The notes below the pieces were generated by a model, which ran no database searches, was not told the DNA's origin, and saw nothing but the letters and a program-made list of their open reading frames with translations. A stretch of 64,000 nt of DNA. Source: Branchinecta lynchi (Eukaryota > Arthropoda > Branchiopoda > Anostraca > Branchinectidae). Of this stretch, positions 58,501 to 64,000 are shown piece by piece. The DNA lies in the NCBI GenBank assembly GCA_023053575.1, contig JAKZAP010000004.1, positions 3,267,572 to 3,331,571 on the forward strand, given 5' to 3'. A program made the translations under genes and the position numbers. Within the stretch, counting starts at the first letter, position 1. The number at the start of each line of letters is the position of its first letter.

Positions 58501-61500
58501 GACGGCTTTGAATGCGCGGCTGGGAACCTGGTCGAGCTCGATGGTATGAGAGATTTCGCCCTTTGATGTCCCAGATGAAGCCGCCCATCTGAACACGGTT
58601 ATTGCATAAACAAAAATTCTGGAAGCCTCCATATTGGCGACATGCTTTCGCTGACAAAATTTCACAAAGAGCTTAGCTTCGTTAGATTTTTCATCACAAC
58701 TCATAAGAGTTTGATCTGGTGTCCTATAACTTATAAAATCTAAAATTTGTTTGTAAAATTGAAGTCAATATCTAAACCTGGGCGCACTACACTGTAAAAA
58801 CAAATCTTGAAGTATTTGCTACTGGGATTAATCTTGTCTTTATTGAGATAAGATTATGCCTAATTCTGATTAATTTCATCCCAATCGAGATAAGAGTAAT
58901 CCCAGTAGCAAATACTGCATCCTTATTCGGAGAAACTTTTTACAGTGTAACCCTAATGGGAGAACTGGGAGAATATGTTGGCGTATTGACGAATTTCGTA
59001 GCCGAACTGAGGTTGACCCCCTTTGGAATACGTCATCCAAAGAATCATGAAGAAGCATACCCTGAGTTTGTTTATCCCATTTGTCGCCCGGCTTTCGAGC
59101 CAGTCTCCCTGCTGGGGACGTTATGTGAATATTGTTAAATATGTATGTTTAAATAATAAAAGAACTTGAACTAAAAGAACTTAAACTGAGAAAATATTTG
59201 TCCGCAGGTTTCATCTAGCAAAAAGCCGCAGAATGCGATCAAGCCCCTCGTCTTCATAAACCACACAACTTGTCAATGTGTGGACAAGGAAGAATATTAC
59301 AGCCCGCGAACTCAGCCTGAGAAGTCTCAGAACGGAACCAGCAGATTGGAGAGAGTTCCCGAAAATTCGGAAGATGCTCGTCGGAAAGCAAAAACGCCAC
59401 CTTTCCTAACAGCTCTGCCGCAGATACTCGAGGAAACCTCTAAGTAGGTACACACGTCATTAACCTACAACCTTGCAAGTTTCCTCATTAGCTCGCGATA
59501 AGGCGCCCAAAGTGACCATCCCACCTCCTTCGACAACAAACACTTTGGAAATACCCATGGCAGAATGACGCCCACCCTGTCATTGAATCCTATCTAGGTG
59601 ATAGGCGTTTTCCCGCTGCACACTTGTGTACAACACATTTCTGAAGGATCATTTAAAAGGCGGGTATTTTTTCCCCGGAGACGAGAGCGGAAAGTGTTCA
59701 CGGGTTGTCGGTGAAACGTCACCTTCGAAGCTTCCCCTGGCGAAACGTCCCTGACAAAATTTCCCCGTGATGAACGTCTCCACGACAAAAAGGCCGCGTG
59801 GCTAAACGTCCCCAATCGAAGCGTCCCCGGCTGTAGATTTTTTTTTTCGTCGCAGAGGGATAGCTAGGCCTGTGAGATTACTGATTGTATTACGACGACT
59901 GTTTTTGTATGTGAAGAAGCACTCTTAACCTGATGTTATGGCGAGGTTGTAGTAGGCCGCACATAGATAGTAAATGTCCTTAGATACAGTCATCAGAGGC
60001 AGGACTCAGGACAGCCTAGGGCGTCTGGTGGCCTACTACATGTGCAGATTTCACGGGTTCATAATGGATTCCCCCGGTCGATTCACACTAAGGTTTGCGT
60101 ACCGAACCATAATAGGCTATAAACCACCCATAATACACTAGGCCTTGCAGGCCAGCCCACTCTAAGGAGCTTTAAACAAGACTCATAACATTGACCTAAG
60201 GTCCATAAATAAACAAAAGGTTTAATTGTCTGGTATGAACTGTACTTACAAAATAAACAACCTTTAGGTAAAAGGGTTGTTTGAGTTGTTTCCGGTCGAG
60301 GCCCGAAAAAGAAGTGTGGAGGAAGATGACTCATGATCCGGTGAATGAGTCATGGACATTAGTTAATAAAGAATACAGAGCCAAGATTACTTTGTCAGTT
60401 TTCATTTTATCCCTTATTTGATTGGTTTATTTGTGTGTTAGTTTACGCTGCGATTTAAGTGATTGGTCTCGTTTTTGTATGATATTTATTATTACGGGAT
60501 TAAAGGACCTAGATTCACTGTGTCTCTCTACCTAACTAATCGTTCCATCCACTTTCGTTTCCTCGCTTCCCATGTCCGTTTTCCCTATGTGCACTACACT
60601 AATATTTTCGTTCCCATTGTTTTACTCTCTCTTAGCCATAGTAGGCTTCCCCTTTCTTCCGATTATTGGTACTCCTCAGATTGTGCATGTTGCTTCAAAC
60701 GACATAAGGCTAGAACTGATCAGTTTCTAAATATTTAAGAAATATTTTACTAAACATTTTAATTGAAAATAGTACATTAATGAAGCAACCGGTCCCGTGT
60801 TCGATCTTTCCTGCTTACAAGGAATGTTTTCACATCTGTGATGCACACTCTGAAGTTGTTTTACCTCGATCAATACCTTGAAGATCGAGGCGAACTTAAA
60901 AATCTATGCTTGGGGACGTTTCGCCAGGGGGACGTTTTGTCATGGGGACGTTTTGTCACCGAGACGTTTTGTCACGGGTAGGTTTTGCCACGGGGACGTT
61001 TCGTCGGGGAGGTTTTGTCGTGCGGACGTTTTGTCGGTAAGCCAGTGTTAACATGGTACCAGGGTAGTTTTCAAGGGATAGTACTGTCATGTGGCAATAG
61101 ATTCCAAGGTTGTAAAGCTCAGGATATTTCTCCATTTGGATCACTTCTTATATAGACATAATCAAAATTATTGCTCGAAAATTCGATTTTGTTTTTGCTG
61201 ACGTCGAAGAATATCCTTCGACCAACTCCCCGACCAAATCCCCGGTTAAAAAGTTCGCGAAATTGAAGTCGAAAATACCCGGTGACTTGTTGCGCTTGCG
61301 GGGAAAAATAACCGCGGAGTACGGGTAAATACCATCCTTGTAAAAGTGCGAACACACGATGAGGATTTCCCGGCCGGATTTCCTGCACTTCAATCATCAA
61401 GTTGAAAAAATTTAAACTTTTCCATATGGAAGTGAGATGGTGACGAAAATCCGGGCAGGAATTCCAGAGCCGGAGCTCCGGATCCTGATAGTGTGTCCGC

Positions 61501-63199
61501 ACTGTAAATATCGCTTGACTGTTTGTCCCGGAAACATTATTGTTGTCCACACACTCTGGATTTGACATTTATAAGCAATGAAATGCAAGCTCCTCAGTCT
61601 GGATTTGAACCCAGGACCTCTTATAGTTCACATACGAATACCATAGTCAGATAGAATTGGAATATATAGTTTGCGAAGAGTTTTGTCATTTCTTTTGCGA
61701 CCTTGTTTCACGAAGCAGAAGTTGATAGTTTATACCTGTTAGGTTTGTTTATTAGTTAAATTAGTTGAGGTTTATTAGTTGACATTACCAAACAAATTTG
61801 GCGTAAGCCATGACAAGGTTTTGGTAAATAAATATGCGGGGAAGGCATTAGCCCTTCGTAGAAAAAAGCGACAGTAGTTTTCTCACCTTAAGTTCTCCTT
61901 GGCCGGTCTGCTCGCAGCAAGACTAATTCTTTTAGAAGAAGTTGATACTTGGTGATTCGCTGCACTGGTTTGATCAGGTACGCTGCTATTGGATGCTCGA
62001 TTATATGCCGCCGCTGTACACCCACAACCCACACAAGTTGAACCTCGCGGAAACAAACTCGTTGGGCTGTATTTCATCGGTTCCTTCTATACCTTTAAAG
62101 GCTTTTAAGTTTTAGTATTTAGAGGTGTTTATTTTTTCTTTAATTAGAGTGCTTATGGTTTATTCCATTTTCAGGTGCCGGTGTCCGTTCAGCTTTAACC
62201 CAAAGTTAAGTCAGTCACATTCCTGTGTTTGTGAATGCCACAGCTCCGATTGCTTTCGAATAAGCAATGGATGGACTCAGCTAACTCGTGAAGATCGGAT
62301 GTAAGCATATCTTTCATTGTTTGATTTTATTTAGATATTATCTGTTTCTGATTATTTATGAACTTGTGAAAAGGAAATGCAGAAGTAGAAACCTTCTTTA
62401 CTAATATCAAAGAACAAATAATCTAATAGAACCTCCGTCTTTCGTCACATGCAGCGACTACAGATACCCCGACAAAACTGAGCGGAGAAATCCTATTAAA
62501 TTAAAGAATTTAAACGTGGAGATACTTGCTGAGCTTTTGAGTTAATACCCGTCCACTTCCCTATTACCCGCTGTGCATACCAGAGGAAAAAGTGCAGCAG
62601 GCGTGGAGAACCCGCTCTGCAGAGCGTTCCACTTGACGTCACAATGATAGACAACCAATCGACTGTTCAGGACGACTCAGACGGTGCTCGTAAGGAAATT
62701 TCTTCACCGAGGCTTTACTGCGATATAGCTGTTTGTAGAGGTAATGATGTTCCGCTTAGCTCCTACTCTCCGCTTGTTTGCATCGGGCAGGTATTTAGAA
62801 TATATTCGACTCCGCACGGTTGTATTACAGAGATAAGGAGATGGAGGTTCTTGTGGTTATTCGTTCTTGCTTATCTTAGTTTCTTCGAAATTATAGTTCG
62901 GATGAACTCCTTGAGCTGAAGATTTAATTTGTGTTGCCAATAATATTGGCAGGTGTTGCATGCAAAAATACGAATGCACTATGGGGAAACCTGCATGCGA
63001 TTCGTCAACGTTTAGGCGGACATTTAGGATTCGACTGCAAAAACGGGACTATATGTGCACGTACCTTCATGTTCACAAGTATGAGTCGCGTTTTTTGCCA
63101 AAAGAGATCAAAGGCCTCTCTCCCAATTCCTCTGTCCTTTCTGCTAAGTTGACCGCTTTTGGCAGAGAGGAGTCAGGTGCCGTTTTCCTCAGCAGATAG
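49239..63199 (+). CDS. Pvf: PDGF/VEGF-related growth factor (PVF), gene span (6 exons, 419 aa)
   Basis: Secreted dimeric ligand for PVR/VEGFR-type receptor tyrosine kinases. Exons: 49239-49526, 52452-52608, 56229-56434, 59208-59443, 62175-62300, 62953-63199; 1260 nt, all GT..AG with matching phase. Residues 1-20 form a signal peptide ([12 protein letters not shown] core). 21-150 is a charged propeptide-like region. The cystine-knot domain has Cys160, Cys190, Cys196, Cys197, Cys204, Cys239 and Cys241 (CQC). The usual second cysteine is Thr (PHTVV), and the C-x-x-CC loop is widened to C-DDNSS-CC. N-glycosylation sites occur at DNSS and NHTT. The tail has CRC (297-299), CVCEC (313-317) and further cysteines, as in VEGF-C/D and PVF tails. 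The start was chosen for the signal peptide; the frame is open upstream. Confidence 0.85.
49796..50690 (-). mobile_element. Repeat family F copy 3, reverse, truncated
   Basis: Begins GTTTCGATGGGATCCCAAAA and runs through reverse 137-bp units (TCCGGTTTTGGCCGGA). It stops at a family A fragment, without the (TCCG)n part. In PVF intron 1. Confidence 0.7.
50690..50850. mobile_element. MITE family A fragment (copy 3)
   Basis: Shares TTTTGATGATGGTGATCTCC, CGGACAATGGCGAGAATA and GTAGGAGTCCCGG with copies 1 and 2. Only one end is recognisable. Confidence 0.55.
50860..51480. other. PVF intron 1 stretch, no gene
   Basis: T-rich and AT-rich. A retroelement-like 3' end lies at about 51300-51400 (GTTAAATATAGTCAAATGAA). 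Nothing else recognised. Confidence 0.4.
51490..52420. mobile_element. Repeat family D, inverted units, with element C copy 2 inside
   Basis: Words TCTTGGCGCTA, CTAGTGTTATTTTGCTC, AGCGCCACCCACTA and CTAGTGGTGCTAGTG occur in both orientations, forming large imperfect hairpins. Related inverted units at 57590-58400. No coding content; the open frame at 51430-51570 overlaps the repeat. Confidence 0.6.
51560..51834. mobile_element. Element C copy 2, TSD GTA
   Basis: Ends CCCGATGAAAAATCT and GAGAAATTTTTCATCTG. GTA flanks at 51557-51559 and 51835-51837. The uninserted family D sequence at about 52150 reads CTCGTAGCGCCACC with one GTA, an empty-site check from the sequence itself. Confidence 0.75.
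52452..52608 (+). CDS. Pvf: PVF exon 2
   Basis: 157 nt: [40 protein letters not shown]. Helical, charged propeptide-like region. Acceptor TTTTGTCTAG, donor AAAAG|gtaagt, ends in phase 1. Confidence 0.82.
52560..53600 (+). repeat. Tandem duplication including the PVF exon 2 donor region
   Basis: The exon end CCGATACTCAAAAGgtaag recurs as ATCGATACTCAAAACGTGAG (about 52967) and ATCGATACTCAGAAGGTGAG (about 53172). The downstream parts (CCCTCCTCCTC, ACACAAGTGTG, TACTTTAAAATTRTATRATC, AATCAATGAAAAGCATTCAA) also occur twice, at 52690-52880 and 53380-53560. Confidence 0.75.
53600..54440. other. PVF intron 2 stretch, no gene
   Basis: A-rich sequence, no ORF with recognisable content and no clear repeat match in the window. 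Confidence 0.4.
54446..56171. mobile_element. Family G element copy 2, hairpin 3' end
   Basis: Starts AGAGCTAGAAGCTCATATGA. It has loose 110-bp repeats to about 54900, then G-type units in inverted orientation with C-runs (TTTCATCCCGATC, GTGCTTGTTCTTCCACCAAG). It ends with hairpin ATGGCACTTG ... CAAGTGCCAT at 56139-56170. A LINE-3 fragment interrupts it. It ends about 60 bp before PVF exon 3. Confidence 0.6.
55731..56130 (+). mobile_element. LINE-3 C-terminal fragment
   Basis: The open frame encodes [20 protein letters not shown], the same zinc-knuckle-like motif as at 45960-46030. A 3' UTR with TTGGCCCTTGGGCTTTCAAG and AATAAATATCATATC follows. 5'-truncated. Confidence 0.7.
56229..56434 (+). 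CDS. Pvf: PVF exon 3 (cystine knot, first part)
   Basis: 206 nt. After a split codon: [49 protein letters not shown]. Cys160 to Cys190 spacing is 30, near the VEGF-family value. The acceptor AACATAG at 56228 was chosen because it alone keeps phase 1; the stronger TTCTTCAG at 56218 would break the frame. Donor CAG|gtaaac. Confidence 0.82.
56435..57580. other. PVF intron 3, proximal part, no gene
   Basis: AT-rich. A small direct repeat GTCTTCGTTATTGAAAAT lies at 57003-57040. No element recognised. Confidence 0.4.
57590..58400. mobile_element. Repeat family D, inverted pair
   Basis: Left units contain TAGCGCCAAGACTTGC and AAATAACACTAGCGAGTAGC. Right units contain the complements (GGTCTTGGCG, CTAGTGTTATTTTACTCTGC, GGCGGCGCTACAAGTATAG). 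The arms form a large imperfect hairpin. The ORF at 57875-58450 is a product of this repeat. Confidence 0.6.
58790..58947. mobile_element. Tc1/mariner-type MITE family H copy 2, TSD TA
   Basis: 158 bp between TA at 58788-58789 and 58948-58949. Ends CACTGTAAAAA and TTTTTACAGTG. Matches copy 1 at 36997-37161. Confidence 0.8.
58950..59185 (+). mobile_element. Retroelement 3' end
   Basis: The short frame 58956-59138 has no known domain. AATAATAAAAGAACTTGAAC follows, the same 3' end type as the insertion at 9825-10143. Probably a LINE tail just upstream of PVF exon 4. Confidence 0.45.
59208..59443 (+). CDS. Pvf: PVF exon 4 (end of cystine knot)
   Basis: 236 nt: [20 protein letters not shown], then TCQCV with Cys239 and Cys241, the closing CxC of the knot. 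A serine/proline-rich linker follows. Acceptor TCCGCAG, donor TCTAA|gtaggt, phase 2. Reading through would hit TAG at once, so the donor is needed. Confidence 0.82.
59690..61050. repeat. Inverted arrays of GGGACGTTTTGTC-type units
   Basis: The left arm (59690-59840) has units such as GAAACGTCCCTGACAAAATT. The right arm (60905-61040) has GGGGACGTTTTGTCACGGG repeated about eight times in the opposite direction. The roughly 1-kb middle has no recognised gene; the ORF at 60463-60738 is basic and hydrophobic without a known domain. Probably a foldback-type element in PVF intron 4. Confidence 0.55.
61119..61568 (-). other. Unrecognised 149-codon ORF, reverse strand
   Basis: Open frame from [20 protein letters not shown] to RSDPNGEIS. 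No motif recognised. An overlapping frame (61148-61393) is also open, so the openness may be by chance. CTCCGGAGCTCCGGATCC-like palindromic words lie upstream. Not called a gene. Confidence 0.2.
61590..61640 (-). repeat. tRNA-like B-box remnant
   Basis: Reverse reading: GAGGTCCTGGGTTCAAATCC, then AGACTGAGGAG. T-arm and acceptor 3' half of a tRNA-like head; no matching 5' half. SINE relic. Confidence 0.45.
61641..62170. other. PVF intron 4, distal part, no gene
   Basis: AT-rich with a short GC-richer patch at 61880-62080. The minus-strand ORF there has no recognised content. Confidence 0.4.
62175..62300 (+). CDS. Pvf: PVF exon 5 (CXCXC tail)
   Basis: 126 nt: [45 protein letters not shown] at residues 313-317 is the tail motif of VEGF-C/D and insect PVFs. 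Acceptor TTTTCAG, donor CGGAT|gtaagc. The donor overlaps an in-frame TAA, so an unspliced or retained form would stop here. Confidence 0.82.
62405..62880. mobile_element. MITE family J copy 2
   Basis: Starts AACAAATAATCTAATAGAAC; the right end is the diverged complement (GGAGATGGAGGTTCTTGTGG). Matches 37567-37990 also in GCAGCGACTACAGATACCCC. In PVF intron 5. Confidence 0.6.
62953..63199 (+). CDS. Pvf: PVF exon 6 (terminal)
   Basis: 247 nt. The first base completes Met, then [18 protein letters not shown] and a basic tail [14 protein letters not shown], ending SGAVFLSR and TAG at 63197. Further cysteines continue the tail. Acceptor TATTGGCAG. No AATAAA seen up to the window end. Confidence 0.78.
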
Positions 63200-64000
63200 G
63201 TCAACTCAAGTCGGAGTGTGACCTCTCTCATCTTTCTTCGTAGGCCTGGACAGATAGGACAAAGGCCTTAGTCGAGAAACGGTACAAATGAGGAGTAAGG
63301 AGTAAGCGCTTGGTTCAAAAAACGGGAAAATGAACCAAGGCCCTGGTAGATAGGTGACAAAAAACGTGGCTAGCGTGACTCTTATCGACTGGTCTTTGGC
63401 CGAGGACGGTTTAGTAAAAAATGGATTTCATTTTTCTTAGAATATTACGCAATGAACACGCAACACCGAAAGTATGAGATTCTTCATCGACGGAAGGAAT
63501 GATCTAATTCCCCTATTCTCTGCCACATCACTCGAACCTTTCAAAGCACCCCTCTTACCTACATCACTGCTTCACTCTACGTCATCAGTTCTCTATTTCT
63601 AAGATACGAATGTCCAATGTCATTTGTATCCACCCCAACGGCACACGCTGATTTTTGCATTCTCCATGTTTGACTCGAGGCAAACCAGGCTCCCGTTGAT
63701 TGCTTCCGCGGAGCCCATTAGTCAGAAATACCGGTTACGTAAGTTTTTCGTGAAAACCAAAAGAGTTTCCATGGGAGTAAGAGCTTGAAGGCTTCAGAGT
63801 TTGAACACAAAAACGGAGTGTCGAATCCTATTGGTCGATTATGAAGCGTCATTAAAAAAACAACCAATAGGAAGTAGTATTCGTTTTTGTAGGGAAAGTT
63901 TCAAGCCTTCAAACTCTCAGTTCTGATCAAAATTTTCTATCAAGATGTGATTATACAATTAAGAAAAAACCAGGAACCATTTCCAGCTATTACAGGCTTA
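63200..64000. other. Region after PVF stop
   Basis: Likely 3' UTR and flank. It holds an inverted repeat at about 63783-63920 (GTTTGAACACAAAAACGGA with its diverged complement, around CCTATTGGTC / ACCAATAGG). No gene seen. Confidence 0.45.

Noticed and set aside
61590..61640. Possible reverse-strand tRNA
   Set aside because: Only the T-arm/acceptor 3' half is present; no matching 5' half or D-arm.

Overview
The window is animal nuclear DNA. It has spliced genes with GT..AG introns, no operons of bacterial type, AT-rich introns and a very heavy load of transposable elements. A secreted PDGF/VEGF-related factor with a C-terminal CXCXC tail, together with the repeat types, points to a protostome, probably an arthropod. 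The species cannot be named from the sequence, and the taxon is an inference.

Three host genes lie on the + strand, and their exons were assembled by hand from reading frame, splice signals and phase. (1) A ChaC-type gamma-glutamylcyclotransferase (CHAC2-like) has exon 1 at 2368-2502 and exon 2 at 11567-11608. It has two alternative, homologous terminal exons at 15557-15940 and 16279-16647, with an AATAAA between them. (2) An ADCK1-like UbiB/ABC1 atypical kinase has ten exons from 16670 to 40960 (514 codons) and all expected kinase motifs. Its ATG is only 22 bp after the CHAC2 stop codon. (3) A PDGF/VEGF-related factor (PVF) has six exons from 49239 to 63199 (419 codons): a signal peptide, a cystine-knot domain split over two exons and a cysteine-rich tail. 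CHAC2 and ADCK1 may be co-transcribed; PVF is an independent secreted-ligand gene.

Nearly everything else is mobile or repetitive. 1-2240: a decayed reverse-strand LINE with a TTA-flanked MITE (family A) in it. 2700-12150: CHAC2 intron 1 and the start of intron 2, with hAT-type elements carrying exact 8-bp target duplications, other MITEs, a nearly intact CR1-like LINE (5386-9040) and a second LINE fragment. 12719-15275: a 38-bp minisatellite. 16.9-31.9 kb: ADCK1 introns with repeat families K, E, F and a 4.5-kb hairpin-ended element (family G). 30469-31942: nested insertions. 32-42 kb: MITE B copies, tRNA-derived SINEs, tandem repeats and a second F copy. 43-47 kb: a LINE split by a 1.4-kb hAT-like element. 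47254-48779: a foldback element built from arrays of a palindromic ACTAGT motif. 49.5-64 kb: PVF introns full of further copies of the same families plus a local duplication of the exon 2 donor region.

I found no rRNA, no intact tRNA, no CRISPR array and no bacterial or viral genes. The most interesting points are the CHAC2 terminal-exon duplication with the 22-bp junction to ADCK1, the divergent PVF cystine knot, and the ACTAGT-array foldback element. Family letters (A-L) are labels used only here.
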